A DNA stretch of 63,956 bases from an uncultured Ruminococcus sp. (GTDB taxonomy: Bacteria > Bacillota > Clostridia > Oscillospirales > Ruminococcaceae), in the NCBI GenBank assembly GCA_902787825.1, contig CADAHS010000012.1, positions 1-63,956 of the forward strand, written 5' to 3'. The notes below the pieces were generated by a model, which did not search any database, was not told where the DNA came from, and was given only the letters and a program-made list of their open reading frames with translations. A program made the position numbers and the translations under genes. Shown here piece after piece: positions 25,993 to 35,639 of this stretch (within the stretch, counting starts at the first letter, position 1; each line of letters opens with the position of its first letter).

Positions 25993-27225
25993 TCACTGCA
26001 TATTCTGTGCACAGCTGTTAGCCGTGCTGAAAGCTATCTGCAAATTAAAGCCACCGGTGTATGCGTCAACATCGAGCACCTCTCCGATAAAGTACAGTCC
26101 CCTGCAAAGCTTTGACTGCATCGTTCTGGGGTCTATCTCCCCGACCTTAACGCCGCCTCTTGTGATTATCGCCTCATCTACCGGGCGCAAACGCACAACA
26201 TCGTAGTCAAGGTGTTTGAGCACCCTCACAAGCTCTGTTCTCTGTCCCTTGGTCAGCTGGTTCACACGCTTTGTCGGCTCGATACCCGAGCGTTTCACGA
26301 TTATCGGGATCAGCTTTGCAGGGAGCAGCTTAACAAGGCTGTTTTGGAACTCACGGTTCTCAAACTCCCCGAGATCACGCAGTATCCTGTCATCGAGCTG
26401 TTTTTCGCTCAAAGCAGGTTTGAGATCTATTTCGATCCTGTAATCGTGCTTGTCGGTGTTTTCAATGTGAGCGCTTGCCGAAAGCACCAGCGGACCCGAA
26501 AGTCCGAAGTGTGTGAACAGCATTTCTCCAAGCTCACTGTAAAGCGGCTTTTTCTTTGCCTTATCAAACAAAGTCATCGTGCAGTTTCTCAGCGAAAGTC
26601 CCATTGCCGAGGCACATTCCTGCTGCTGTGCGGTCACGATCGGACAAAGTGACGGAGTTATCGCCGTCACCGTGTGACCTGCCTGCTTTGCAAAAGCGTA
26701 GCCATCGCCCGTCGAACCTGTTTTCGGGTAAGACCTGCCGCCCGTTGCGACAACGACCCTGTCCGAAAGATACTCACCGCCCCGGCAGACAACACCGCCG
26801 ACTGCGCCGTCATTGATGATCAGTTTTTTTGCTTCATCAAAAATTATCTTAACACCTGCCTGCTCACAAGCCTGCAAAAGTGCGGATACTATCTGTTTTG
26901 CGCTGTCGCTCACGGGGAACACCCTGTTTCCCCTCTCCGTTTTCAGCTCCACCCCGAGGCTCTCAAAAAACTCCTTCGTGTCCTTTGGTGCGAAGCTGTT
27001 GAGCGATGAGAACATAAATCTCGGGTTACGTGGGATATTATTCATCACCGTCTGAACATCGCAGTCGTTGGTGACATTACACCTGCCCTTTCCCGTTATC
27101 GCAAGCTTTTTCCCGCAAGCGTCCATGTGCTCGATAACAAGCACCCTTTTACCCCGCCTTGCAAGCATTACCGAGCAAAACAGTCCCGATGCTCCGCCGC
27201 CGATGATTATGCAATCAGCCCTCAT
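25993..27225 (-). CDS. BaiN/RdsA-like FAD-dependent oxidoreductase (HI0933 family)
   Basis: A 410-residue flavoprotein of the HI0933/YtfP family. The N-terminal FAD-binding GGGASG is followed by GRCNVTND and, near residue 165, VATGGRSYPKTGSTGDGY; the C-terminus has GLYFIGEVLDVDAYTGGFNLQ, a family signature. Start at 27225 overlaps the regulator stop codon (ATGA); an upstream ATG would add 15 unrelated residues. Relatives include a bile-acid 3-dehydro-4 reductase, but the cellular role in most Clostridia is not known. Confidence 0.92.
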   Translation of the reverse strand: MRADCIIIGGGASGLFCSVMLARRGKRVLVIEHMDACGKKLAITGKGRCNVTNDCDVQTVMNNIPRNPRFMFSSLNSFAPKDTKEFFESLGVELKTERGNRVFPVSDSAKQIVSALLQACEQAGVKIIFDEAKKLIINDGAVGGVVCRGGEYLSDRVVVATGGRSYPKTGSTGDGYAFAKQAGHTVTAITPSLCPIVTAQQQECASAMGLSLRNCTMTLFDKAKKKPLYSELGEMLFTHFGLSGPLVLSASAHIENTDKHDYRIEIDLKPALSEKQLDDRILRDLGEFENREFQNSLVKLLPAKLIPIIVKRSGIEPTKRVNQLTKGQRTELVRVLKHLDYDVVRLRPVDEAIITRGGVKVGEIDPRTMQSKLCRGLYFIGEVLDVDAYTGGFNLQIAFSTANSCAQNMQ

Positions 27226-28094
27226 TGGCTGTCTTCCCCGCTGTTTGTGTAAACATCGTACTCGTCCCACACCTGTTCAAGTCTTTCAAATGTCTGCGAG
27301 ACCTTGTCTCTGTTCTTTATAGAGACCGCAACGATAAGTGCGTTTATAAGGCTCAGCGGTGCAACGAGCGAATCTACGAACGAAGCCATGTCGCTTCTTG
27401 CAAGCAGAAGGCTGTCCGCATACTTAGCTATCGGCGAGCTGAGTGAATCGGTTATTGCAATGACCTTTGCACCGTTGTGTTTTGCAAAGTCCAGAGCCTT
27501 GACTGTCTGCTTTGAATATCTGGGGAATGAAATGCCTATCATAAGATCCCTCTCGTCGATGTGCATTATCCTTTCAAAAAGCTCACTTGTGGTCGTCGAG
27601 GGAACGAGCTTGACCCGCGGGAATATCAGCGACAGATAGTAGCTCAGAAAAGCCGCAATAGACGCAGAGCTTCTTGTACCGACTATGTATATCGTGTTAC
27701 AGGATATTATCTGGTCAACAGCGTTGTTGAAGTCCTCCTTTGAGGTCTCCTCCAGAGTGCGTCTTATTCTCTCTATATCAAGGTTCAGCACCCTTTCGAG
27801 CACGTCATCTCCACTCATCTGGTCGCTTGTGACCTCGATACGCTGAACCGCCGTAAGCCTGCTTCTCATCATCTCCTGCAAAGCCTTCTGAAGTGCCGGA
27901 TAGCCGTCATATCCAAGCATCGAAGCGAACCTGACCACGGTAGATTCACTTATCCCCACAGTCTTTCCGAGCTTCTGTGCCGTCATGAAAGCAGCCTTGT
28001 CATAGTGGGAAAGGATATAGTTTGCGATCAGCTTGTGACCCTTTGAAAAGGTCGGCAGCTTTTCATTGATAAGCGAAAACAGATCCTTGTTCAT
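27222..28094 (-). CDS. MurR/RpiR family transcriptional regulator
   Basis: A 290-residue regulator with an N-terminal HTH_6 domain (about 1-75, containing GISESTVVRFASMLGYDGY) and a C-terminal SIS sugar-phosphate-binding domain (GTRSSASIAAFL, ITDSLSSPIAKYAD). This family senses phosphosugars and controls amino-sugar or cell-wall sugar genes. I start at MNKDLFSLINEK (28094), preceded by GAGGAT. Its neighbours (DUF3006, BaiN-type oxidoreductase, Cmk-PlsC) are not sugar genes, so its target is probably elsewhere. Confidence 0.9.
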   Translation of the reverse strand: MNKDLFSLINEKLPTFSKGHKLIANYILSHYDKAAFMTAQKLGKTVGISESTVVRFASMLGYDGYPALQKALQEMMRSRLTAVQRIEVTSDQMSGDDVLERVLNLDIERIRRTLEETSKEDFNNAVDQIISCNTIYIVGTRSSASIAAFLSYYLSLIFPRVKLVPSTTTSELFERIMHIDERDLMIGISFPRYSKQTVKALDFAKHNGAKVIAITDSLSSPIAKYADSLLLARSDMASFVDSLVAPLSLINALIVAVSIKNRDKVSQTFERLEQVWDEYDVYTNSGEDSQ

Positions 28095-28098
28095 ATCC

Positions 28099-28332
28099 TC
28101 AACACTCCTTTTTACCCAATGAGTTCTGTAATTTGATGATCTCATCACGTCTTTTGCGGGTCTGCTGTCCGAGCACTTTTATATTTTTATCTTCATATGA
28201 GATAATATCCCCTTCTCTTGCGCCGTTGAGCCTTGCGACTCTGAGCATGACCATGTCCTCGCCGCATTCGCACGCAACAACATAACCTTTGCCGACCCTT
28301 TCGATCCTGTCGATCGTCAGTATTCTGCCCAT
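28099..28332 (-). CDS. DUF3006 small protein
   Basis: A 77-residue protein matching DUF3006: TIDRIE, a VVACECGEDM-type strand and ARLNGAREGDI. Proteins of this family regularly sit directly beside MBL-fold hydrolases, as here (4-base gap to the upstream gene), and may assist them. I start at MGRIL (28332); the open frame continues upstream inside the MBL gene but without resemblance. The function is unknown. Confidence 0.8.
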   Translation of the reverse strand: MGRILTIDRIERVGKGYVVACECGEDMVMLRVARLNGAREGDIISYEDKNIKVLGQQTRKRRDEIIKLQNSLGKKEC

Positions 28333-28336
28333 ACCG

Positions 28337-29416
28337 TCAGCCCCTTTGCTTTGTGACGCCAAGCGTTTTGCCGTCACTTGTGAATACGATATTGCCGTTG
28401 TCCTTTGTAATAAAAAGGTTTGCGACCTTCTTTCTGATCCTTTTGAGCGCCGGCTCGTGCGGATGTCCGTAGTCGTTGTCCTTTCCGCAGGAAATGACCG
28501 CATATTCGGGTCTTACCGCTTCAAGGAACTCGTATGACGAAGCTTTGTAGCTTCCGTGATGAGCGATCTTCAGCACCTTAGCGGACAGATCGAACTTCTG
28601 CGACAGTATATCCTCTTCCTCTGCCCTCTCGCAGTCACCCGTAATAAGGAACGAACTTGCACCGCAGCTTATCTTCACAAGCGTTGAATAATTGTTCAGA
28701 TCCTCCTGCTGCTTTTTAGGGGTGAACGTTTTCACCTGCGCATTTCCAAGCGTGAACGTGTCGTCCTTTGACCAGGTTATATCAAGCCCCTGAGCCTTCA
28801 CCTGCTTGAGCATTTTCTCATACCTCATTATCGTCGGCACCATGCTGTCCGGCACCTTTGGCATAATGAAATTCTCAGTCCTGAACGCCTTGAGTATATC
28901 CGGCATCTCGCCCATGTGGTCGGTGTGCGGGTGCGTAACTATCACATATTTGAGATCCTTAACGCCCTGCTCTTTTATGTATTTTATCACCTTGTCGCTG
29001 TCGTCACGCTCACCGCTGTCGATAAGCATAGCCTCGCCGTTTGAGATCACAAGCGTCGCATCTCCCTGTCCGCAGTCGATAAAGTGCACCGAGATCTGCG
29101 AAGCAGGTTCACTGACCTTCTTGATCGTCGTGGTCTTTTCGCTGACAGCAGCCTGCGTCTGCTTTTTCGTCTGCTGAGGCTCGCTTTTCGCAGGCTCGGT
29201 CTGTGTTGCTGAGTCTGTCTGCGTCTGTGCCGAGCTGTTGTCAGAAGAACCGTCCTTTACTGAACTGCTGTCACCGCTGCTGTGGGAAAAGAACAGAAAT
29301 CCGAAGATCACCAGTGCAGCCACGATCAGAGCAACACCGATGAAAACGACCTGCGTGCTGCCCTCCTGCGAAGCAGCTGAGCCTGAGCACCTTAGTTTAT
29401 TCTTATCCGTCCGCAC
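28337..29416 (-). CDS. Membrane-anchored MBL-fold hydrolase (ComEC-like domain)
   Basis: A 359-residue protein with an N-terminal membrane anchor (VVFIGVALIVAALVIFGF, about 22-40), a Ser/Thr/Gln-rich linker, and an extracellular metallo-beta-lactamase domain resembling the ComEC C-terminal domain (QGDATLV, THPHTDHMGE with the HxHxDH zinc site, TGDCE, HHGSY). GTG at 29416 is preceded by AAGGAG nine bases away, better supported than the ATG at 29452. Related domains cut DNA or hydrolyse small metabolites; the substrate is not clear. It is followed by its typical partner DUF3006. Confidence 0.88.
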   Translation of the reverse strand: MRTDKNKLRCSGSAASQEGSTQVVFIGVALIVAALVIFGFLFFSHSSGDSSSVKDGSSDNSSAQTQTDSATQTEPAKSEPQQTKKQTQAAVSEKTTTIKKVSEPASQISVHFIDCGQGDATLVISNGEAMLIDSGERDDSDKVIKYIKEQGVKDLKYVIVTHPHTDHMGEMPDILKAFRTENFIMPKVPDSMVPTIMRYEKMLKQVKAQGLDITWSKDDTFTLGNAQVKTFTPKKQQEDLNNYSTLVKISCGASSFLITGDCERAEEEDILSQKFDLSAKVLKIAHHGSYKASSYEFLEAVRPEYAVISCGKDNDYGHPHEPALKRIRKKVANLFITKDNGNIVFTSDGKTLGVTKQRG

Positions 29417-29484
29417 GTTCTCACGCTCCTTTTGCTTTTCCGCCGCAAGCATCGCCTTGCAGCCCGCTTGATCGAATACCGCAG

Positions 29485-32184
29485 TTATCTTCTTGCCTTC
29501 ATCTCTATCCAGTCCTGCTGAGAAATGAGCACCTCTCTTGGCTTAGAGCCATCAGGCGGACCGATAACGCCCATTTCCTCCATCTCGTCCATTATCCTCG
29601 AAGCTCTTGAAAACCCGAGCTTCAGCTTTCTCTGCAAAAATGATGTGGAAGCCTGTCCGACCTGTATAACAAGCGAGATAGCCTGATCTATCAACTGATC
29701 GTCGGAATTGATGACCACATTGTCCGATCCCGTATCGTCCGAAGAACTTGAACCCTTTGGCTGCGGCGTATTTTCCTCGACACCGTTCATAACTTCCTCA
29801 CTGTACTGTGTCGGGTGCTCGCTCTTCAGAAAATCAACGACAGCGTTGATCTCCTTGGTGCTCGCATAACCGCTCTGTATTCTCATCGGATCTCTCATAC
29901 CCACAGGTTTATACAGCAGATCTCCGTTTCCGAGCAGCTTTTCAGCTCCGCCGTAGTCAAAAATAACTCGTGAGTCCATGATACTTGAAACGCTCAGCGC
30001 AACTCTGGACGGGATATTTGACTTGATAAGACCCGTGATAACGTCCTTTCTCGGGGACTGTGTCGCAATGATCATGTGAATGCCAGCTGCTCTGGCGATC
30101 TGAGCGATACGGCAGACCGTGTCCTCTACCTCGCTCTTGGCAGCCATCATAAGATCCGCAAACTCGTCAATAACAATAACGATCTGCGGCAGTATATCCA
30201 GCTTTGCGACCTCTTCGTTGCGTTCTCCCTCCGGCTTTTGGCGTTCATGCCTTATGAGAGAATTATACTCGTGCAGGCTCTTTACATGGTTTGCTTCAAG
30301 CCTGTTGTAACGCTTTATTGTCTCGTTGAGTGCCCAGCCCAGCGCACCGGCCGCCTTCAGAGGCTCTGTGACAACAGGAATGAGCAGATGCGGGATATTG
30401 TTGTATATCGGGAACTCGACCTTTTTAGGGTCGATCAGTATGAGCTTGACCTCCTCAGGAGAAGCGTGGTAAAGAATACTCAGAATGATCGAGTTTGTGA
30501 ACACCGACTTACCCGAACCTGTAGTACCGGCAACCAGAAGGTGCGGCATCTTAGCAATATCGCCGATAACGATGTTTCCCTCAATGTCCTTTCCAACTGC
30601 AAAGGTCAGCTTGCCCGTTGAGTTTCTGTATTCCTCGCTGTCGATAAGCTCACGCAGCGAGACCATCTCTCTGTGCACATTCGGGACCTCTACACCTATG
30701 CACGGCTTGCCGGGTACAGGCGCAATACGCACGCTTGTCGCAGCAAGGTTAAGAGCGATGTCGTCCGAAAGACCTGTTATCTTGTTTACTCTTACGCCTG
30801 CTGCAGGTTCAAGCTCGTACCTTGTAACGGAAGGACCGTGGAAAACGCTTACTATCCTTGACTTTGCCGCATATGTCTCCAGCGTTGAAACAAGCTTGTC
30901 CGCCTTTTCGTTGATCTCCTGCTGAATGACCTCCGGAGCCGTCTTGTTCTTTGCATATTTAAGTATCTCCACCGGAGGATATACATAAGCCGGTATCTTT
31001 TCCTCCTGCTCAAACATCGTCGTCTGCCCGTTCTGCTCAACGTGTACCTGCTCAGTCCCGGGCTTATTGTCCTCAGCGCTCTCAGGCTGCGTGTCCACAG
31101 GTTTGTCCGCCTTCCGGACCGCCTTGCTGATTATCTGCGCAAGCTCTTCATTTTCCTTTTGCTCAGTCCTTGTGTCCTCAGCATCTTCAGCGGCATTTGT
31201 CGTCCGCCTGCCCTTCACGCCCTTGATTTTGGGAAGCTCACTTGGTTCGATGGGCATATAATCCTGCTCTATGTAATCCGGAACGTCCTGTTCATTATGC
31301 TTGTTTCTCTCGTCCTCAAGGAACCTTGCAAAATCCACCTCTGCATCGATCCTGCCCTTTCTGAACAGTCTGCGGTGCGGTTTGGAAGTCTGCGCCGGTG
31401 CCTGCTGCATCTGCTGCTGAGCCTTGTCAGCTGACCTTGCCGCAGGAGCCTTGTGCTGCTCAGACTTGTGCGCAGCTCTCTCTGCCCTGTTTATCCTCTC
31501 CTCATTCACAGCATTGTATCCGCTTCTGAACGGCTTTGAGATAGCCCTGAAAAGCTGTGGAAGCGTTATATCCGTAAGCAGCATCACAAACGTGAACGTC
31601 AGCAGTATTATCAGTATCGCCGCACCCACACGCTTGAATGCAGCAAGCAGCGGCCATGCGATAAATGCACTTGCAACACCGCCGCCTTTAAGGTTCACAC
31701 CGTTGTCGTAAAGCCCCTCTATCTTGCGCAGGAACGAAGGTCCCTCGACCGAACCGACCTGAATGACCTGAACTATGCCGCTGAACAGCAGCATCAGCAC
31801 CGTGCCCTCAAGCACCTTGGCAAGCACCGTGTTTTTGTTGTAGTCCGACGCTATCATCAGCGCAACATAAATTATCATCGGTGCGAAAGCAAATACCGTA
31901 AGCCCGAAAACGCCCCTGTTGAAGCAGTAAAGCCTGTTCCACAGCCCGTCACCCTTTATGTAGGTCGCAAAAAGCTCGAAAATGCCGAAAAAGAACAGGA
32001 TATACGACCAGAAGCGTCTGTTTTCCTTTGCCTTGACAGCTTGCTTTGAGCCTTGCTTTTTTGAAGCCGTCTTTTTTGACGCAGACGAGCCTGACTTGCC
32101 AGCCGAGGCAGTGCTTCTTGATGATGTCGTCTTTTTAGCGGTATTCTTTTTTTGTGTTGTGTTAGCATTGTTTTTTGCCGCCAT
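29485..32184 (-). CDS. ftsK: DNA translocase FtsK/SpoIIIE
   Basis: An approximately 900-residue translocase. A Lys/Thr/Ala-rich N-terminus leads into four membrane segments (about 45-200), a disordered charged linker, then the motor with Walker A GTTGSGKS and DEFADLMM, and a C-terminal winged-helix gamma domain (LKLGFSRASRIMDEMEE) that reads KOPS/SRS sites. It moves chromosomal DNA through the division or sporulation septum. Start may be MAAKNN (32184) or MCLK (32196); AAAGGA lies just upstream of the latter. The usual tepA-ftsK association is kept but uppP lies between. Confidence 0.94.
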   Translation of the reverse strand: MAAKNNANTTQKKNTAKKTTSSRSTASAGKSGSSASKKTASKKQGSKQAVKAKENRRFWSYILFFFGIFELFATYIKGDGLWNRLYCFNRGVFGLTVFAFAPMIIYVALMIASDYNKNTVLAKVLEGTVLMLLFSGIVQVIQVGSVEGPSFLRKIEGLYDNGVNLKGGGVASAFIAWPLLAAFKRVGAAILIILLTFTFVMLLTDITLPQLFRAISKPFRSGYNAVNEERINRAERAAHKSEQHKAPAARSADKAQQQMQQAPAQTSKPHRRLFRKGRIDAEVDFARFLEDERNKHNEQDVPDYIEQDYMPIEPSELPKIKGVKGRRTTNAAEDAEDTRTEQKENEELAQIISKAVRKADKPVDTQPESAEDNKPGTEQVHVEQNGQTTMFEQEEKIPAYVYPPVEILKYAKNKTAPEVIQQEINEKADKLVSTLETYAAKSRIVSVFHGPSVTRYELEPAAGVRVNKITGLSDDIALNLAATSVRIAPVPGKPCIGVEVPNVHREMVSLRELIDSEEYRNSTGKLTFAVGKDIEGNIVIGDIAKMPHLLVAGTTGSGKSVFTNSIILSILYHASPEEVKLILIDPKKVEFPIYNNIPHLLIPVVTEPLKAAGALGWALNETIKRYNRLEANHVKSLHEYNSLIRHERQKPEGERNEEVAKLDILPQIVIVIDEFADLMMAAKSEVEDTVCRIAQIARAAGIHMIIATQSPRKDVITGLIKSNIPSRVALSVSSIMDSRVIFDYGGAEKLLGNGDLLYKPVGMRDPMRIQSGYASTKEINAVVDFLKSEHPTQYSEEVMNGVEENTPQPKGSSSSDDTGSDNVVINSDDQLIDQAISLVIQVGQASTSFLQRKLKLGFSRASRIMDEMEEMGVIGPPDGSKPREVLISQQDWIEMKARR

Positions 32185-32350
32185 TTTTAAACACATTATC
32201 CTTTCTGATATATCTCTTACAGCCTTCAGCGCACGACCTTCGGCTTGTGCCATTTTCCGCCCGGGAGCACTTTCCCAAAGCTGTATCACCGAGCCTTCAA
32301 TGCCCGTGCGTGACTGAATTCAGGGGCAGCTGCCCGTATCAAAAAACCAC

Positions 32351-32382
32351 AAAAAGCCTGAAAGCAGTTTTCAGACTTTTTT
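32351..32382 (-). terminator. Terminator of the tepA-uppP operon
   Basis: AAGTCTGAAA / TTTCAGGCTT pair around ACTGC, followed by a T run on the minus strand. Confidence 0.75.
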
Positions 32383-32394
32383 ATGAAAATGATC

Positions 32395-33258
32395 TTATGC
32401 AAAAGAGATCGGCGAGCCTTTTATAGCCTCTATGATCGAGATCAGCAGTACCACGCCGCCCAGAATGAGCGTGTAATATGCAAAAATCCTGAATTTGTCC
32501 GACTTCACCAGCCAGTTTATGAGCTTGATAGCACCCAGACCAACTGCCGCAGCAACGATAAATCCGACAATGCAGTTGCCCCACTGGATAGCATCGCTGG
32601 ACTTGAGCGCCTTGATAAGCTCGGAAAGGCATCCCGCAAGTATCGCAGGTATGCCGAGAATGAACGAATACTCGACTGCCGTTGATCTTGTAAATCCGCA
32701 GAACAGTCCCGCAGAGATCGTTGAACCCGATCTTGAAACGCCCGGCAGAAGTGCAACGCCCTGGAAAAGTCCGACTATCAGCGAATCCTTGCCCGTGATG
32801 TTCTCAGCCTTCTTCCTGCCGTTCATACACTTTGTAGACAAATACAGTATCGCAGCGGTGTACAAAAAGCAAACGCCCTCAGCAAAGATGCTGGAGTCCT
32901 CAGCCACCGACTCGAACCAGCTTTTGAATATCGCAAACGGCAGCAGGCACATCGTTGAAGCGATTATCATAACGACCATTCTTCTGTCGCCGTTGGCTTT
33001 TTTCAGTGAAAAATTCTTATGTGCGATATCGCCTATCATTGAGAAGAACTCTTTTATCATTCCTAGTATTCTTTCCCTGAATGCGATAAACACCGCAAGC
33101 AGCGTACCTAAATGCAGTACCGCCGAAAAGAAGAGCGCACCATCACCGCTGTTTCCCGTAAAGTGCTGATACAGTGAAAGATGTCCCGAACTGGACACCG
33201 GCAGAAATTCGGTCAGTCCCTGAATTATCGCCTGAAAAATCGCATTTATCAAACTCAT
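32395..33258 (-). CDS. uppP: Undecaprenyl-diphosphatase UppP/BacA
   Basis: UppP removes a phosphate from undecaprenyl diphosphate to recycle the lipid carrier of cell-wall synthesis. The 287-residue polytopic membrane protein shows the family motifs EFLPVSSSGHL near residue 18 and PGVSRSGSTI near 175. GGAGG precedes the ATG at ten bases. It sits at the end of the tepA operon. Loss or overexpression of UppP changes bacitracin tolerance in other bacteria. Confidence 0.95.
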   Translation of the reverse strand: MSLINAIFQAIIQGLTEFLPVSSSGHLSLYQHFTGNSGDGALFFSAVLHLGTLLAVFIAFRERILGMIKEFFSMIGDIAHKNFSLKKANGDRRMVVMIIASTMCLLPFAIFKSWFESVAEDSSIFAEGVCFLYTAAILYLSTKCMNGRKKAENITGKDSLIVGLFQGVALLPGVSRSGSTISAGLFCGFTRSTAVEYSFILGIPAILAGCLSELIKALKSSDAIQWGNCIVGFIVAAAVGLGAIKLINWLVKSDKFRIFAYYTLILGGVVLLISIIEAIKGSPISFA

Positions 33259-33281
33259 ATCATTATGTCCTCCCAGTTATG

Positions 33282-33389
33282 TCAGATATAAAAGCCGTCC
33301 TTGCTGATATAGTCCCAAGGAAACGTGCTGAATCTTTTATCACATTTTTTTGGTCCTTGCCTCGCCGCAGATGTCTGTCCTGAGAACAT
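33282..33389 (-). CDS. Small ORF (35 codons) coupled to tepA
   Basis: The ATG shares a base with the tepA stop codon (TGATG), and the frame runs 35 codons before a TGA, just ahead of the uppP ribosome binding site. The product starts [10 protein letters not shown], is basic in its middle, and ends RFSTFPWDYISKDGFYI, which looks like a conserved aromatic motif rather than random coding. I do not recognise the family. It occupies the place where Bacillus has ylzJ, but is shorter and not similar by eye. No membrane segment is visible. Confidence 0.5.
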   Translation of the reverse strand: MFSGQTSAARQGPKKCDKRFSTFPWDYISKDGFYI

Positions 33390-34126
33390 CACAAAGGTCG
33401 ATCACCGTGAAGATCACGCTTTATCACCTCTTTTTGCGAGCAATTCTCTATCATATCGTACAGGCACTCTATCGCATCGCTCAGTCCCCCGAGCCTGTCG
33501 ATCAGTCCCTCCTTCACCGCAGCTTCCCCGTCGATCACAGACCCAACATCCATAACGAGCTGACCGTTTGCAAGCATCAGCTCCCTGAACCTTTCGGGTG
33601 TGATCTTTGAATTTGTGCAGACAAATCTGACTATTCTCTCCTGCATCTTTTCAAAATACGAAAGCGTCTGCGGCACCCCCAGCACCGTTCCGTTCATCCG
33701 CACCGGGTGTATCGTCATAGTTGCACTTGGTACAATAAACGATCTATCTGCGCATACAGCCAGCGGAACACCTATCGAGTGACCTCCGCCAACGACAAGT
33801 GATACCGTCGGCGTTTTCATGCTTGCCACAAGCTCCGCTATCGCAAGTCCCGCCTCGACATCACCGCCGACCGTGTTAAGGATCAGTACCAGACCCTCGA
33901 TCGTCCTGTCCTGCTCGATAGCGACCAGCGCAGGGATTATATGCTCGTATTTTGTAGTCTTGTTCTGCGGCGGAAGGATATAATGTCCCTCGACCTGCCC
34001 GATGATATTCAGACAGTGTATCAGATGCTTTGCATTGCCCATCGCAACGCTTCCGAACTCGATGATCTGATCCATCTGCTGTTGCTGCTCATTGCTCTGT
34101 TCTTCCTGCTGATTTTCCGAACACAT
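33389..34126 (-). CDS. TepA/ClpP-like serine protease
   Basis: A 245-residue ClpP-fold protein of the TepA (YmfB) type. After a Gln/Glu-rich start comes [16 protein letters not shown], the nucleophile motif GGGHSIG (Ser), and IHPVRM with the catalytic His. TepA was named translocation-enhancing protein in Bacillus and is thought to degrade peptides or membrane-related substrates. I start at MCSENQQ (34126), with GGGAG eight bases upstream; the open frame extends further but crosses the promoter at 34302-34330. It begins a three-gene operon with the small ORF and uppP. Confidence 0.88.
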   Translation of the reverse strand: MCSENQQEEQSNEQQQQMDQIIEFGSVAMGNAKHLIHCLNIIGQVEGHYILPPQNKTTKYEHIIPALVAIEQDRTIEGLVLILNTVGGDVEAGLAIAELVASMKTPTVSLVVGGGHSIGVPLAVCADRSFIVPSATMTIHPVRMNGTVLGVPQTLSYFEKMQERIVRFVCTNSKITPERFRELMLANGQLVMDVGSVIDGEAAVKEGLIDRLGGLSDAIECLYDMIENCSQKEVIKRDLHGDRPL

Positions 34127-34301
34127 TTTGAACACTCCCTTACACTCTTTGTTAAGAGTATTCGCAATGCTCATCAAAATATGCAGGAAATCCGTCATCG
34201 TCCGTCTTTTTTCAGAACGCCGGCGAAACACAACGCAAAGCTGTCCGCAGCCGTTTTGCCGCACAGCTTCGCAAAGGTTCCCACAAGAAAACCCTTTGAC
34301 A

Positions 34302-34330
34302 ATTATAACACAGCCGTTGTTCATTGTCAA
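34302..34330 (-). promoter_or_regulatory. Promoter of tepA operon
   Basis: TTGACA (34325-34330), 17 bases, TATAAT (34302-34307) on the minus strand, leaving a leader of about 170 bases before tepA. Confidence 0.8.
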
Positions 34331-34351
34331 CCGAAATACCGCTGTTTTCGC

Positions 34352-34388
34352 AAAAAAATGCAGGAACTCTGCCCGTTCCTGCATTTTT
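34352..34388 (-). terminator. Terminator of the lipoprotein gene
   Basis: A perfect nine-pair stem (TGCAGGAAC / GTTCCTGCA) with seven T after it on the minus strand. Confidence 0.85.
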
Positions 34389-34400
34389 GATCTGCAAATC

Positions 34401-35552
34401 TCACTCTGTGAAAGCATACTCCTTTGAAAGCACCTCATCGACCCACAGCACAAGGCTCACGAAGCTGTCCTTGTCGTAGCAGGCAAAGTACTTGTTATCG
34501 GGCTGATTGTTGTGCGTAAGATTGTCAACAAGGCACCAGCCGTCAGACGATATCGTAAGCTCCTGCTGATCTGGCGAATTGAGACCGAAGGTTATCTGAA
34601 CGTAGTCCAGCGTCTCGTTGCTGTCAGGAGTCGCTGCCGCCTCAGCCTTGCCGAAGCTTTTTACCATTTTGCTCAGCTCTGTGTAGTCGTCAAAGCTCTG
34701 CACATAGCATTCACCGCTGACATCGCCGACCTTCAGACGTATCTTAGCGTATACCGCCTCATAAATAACATAGTTCTGATACTCGTCAAAACAGATATAA
34801 TACGACGCACCGTTTCTTGACACCTTGTAGTAAGACCTGTATGTCTTTCCCGTGCTTATCTTCTGTGGGTCAGACTTTTCCACCGTATCCCACAGCGAGT
34901 TGCCCACAGGATATTCCACATTTCTTCCCGTCGAGCCTTTCAGGGACTGCTTTTTGTACGTTTCACCCGTTGTCTGGTCCACCTCTGAGAACTCGTTTAC
35001 CTGTATGTGCTCCGATGAAAGATCCTTTTTGTCTATCCTTGACACCGTGCCGTTTTCGTAAAGTCTGTAAAGATCCGAGTTATCCTTGTTGTTTGAGGTG
35101 AACGAGCACATTATCAAATCGTCCGAGACCGCAGTTATCTGGTTGTACTTATCCGCCTTCAGCAGCATTCTTCCGTCCGAAGCGAGCACACCCATGAACT
35201 TGCCTTCAGAGTAGGTGTATATCTTATTATCTATCATAGATATACAGTTATAATTCGCAAACGGCTGCTCCTTCACCGCCACCTCTGCACTTTTCTTTGA
35301 AAAGCTTTGATATACCTCTCTTGAAAGGATATCCGGATCCTCAAGCGTAGCGAGGAACGCAGGAAAGCTGTAATCTTTAAGTATGACCTTTGAGGGACTT
35401 GCCGAGCTGTCAGACTGTGACGATGCGACCGACGAGGTCTTGGTTTCTGACGAACTTTCCGTGTCCGATTCTTTTTTCTTTTCGCAAGCCGCCAGAGAAA
35501 GGCACAATACTGCCGCAGAAATAAGCGCAGCAGCCTTAGACAGGATCCTCAT
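34401..35552 (-). CDS. Lipoprotein of unknown function
   Basis: A 383-residue secreted lipoprotein. The signal peptide ends with the lipobox LAAC (Cys23), followed by a Lys/Glu/Ser/Thr-rich linker to about residue 60. The rest is a soluble domain with many Tyr, Ser and Asp and no motif I recognise. The start at MRILSKAAA (35552) has GGAGGTG seven bases upstream; the longer frame would place 17 residues before the signal. It follows the P-type-ATPase-like gene by about 87 bases, possibly co-transcribed, and ends at a strong terminator. Confidence 0.8.
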   Translation of the reverse strand: MRILSKAAALISAAVLCLSLAACEKKKESDTESSSETKTSSVASSQSDSSASPSKVILKDYSFPAFLATLEDPDILSREVYQSFSKKSAEVAVKEQPFANYNCISMIDNKIYTYSEGKFMGVLASDGRMLLKADKYNQITAVSDDLIMCSFTSNNKDNSDLYRLYENGTVSRIDKKDLSSEHIQVNEFSEVDQTTGETYKKQSLKGSTGRNVEYPVGNSLWDTVEKSDPQKISTGKTYRSYYKVSRNGASYYICFDEYQNYVIYEAVYAKIRLKVGDVSGECYVQSFDDYTELSKMVKSFGKAEAAATPDSNETLDYVQITFGLNSPDQQELTISSDGWCLVDNLTHNNQPDNKYFACYDKDSFVSLVLWVDEVLSKEYAFTE

Positions 35553-35639
35553 TTGAACACCTCCGAATAGTTGCCATGATCTTGCTTTGCATGATTTGCA
35601 CAAAACGGTGTCTCCGCTTTCACAGAGACACCCGGATCA

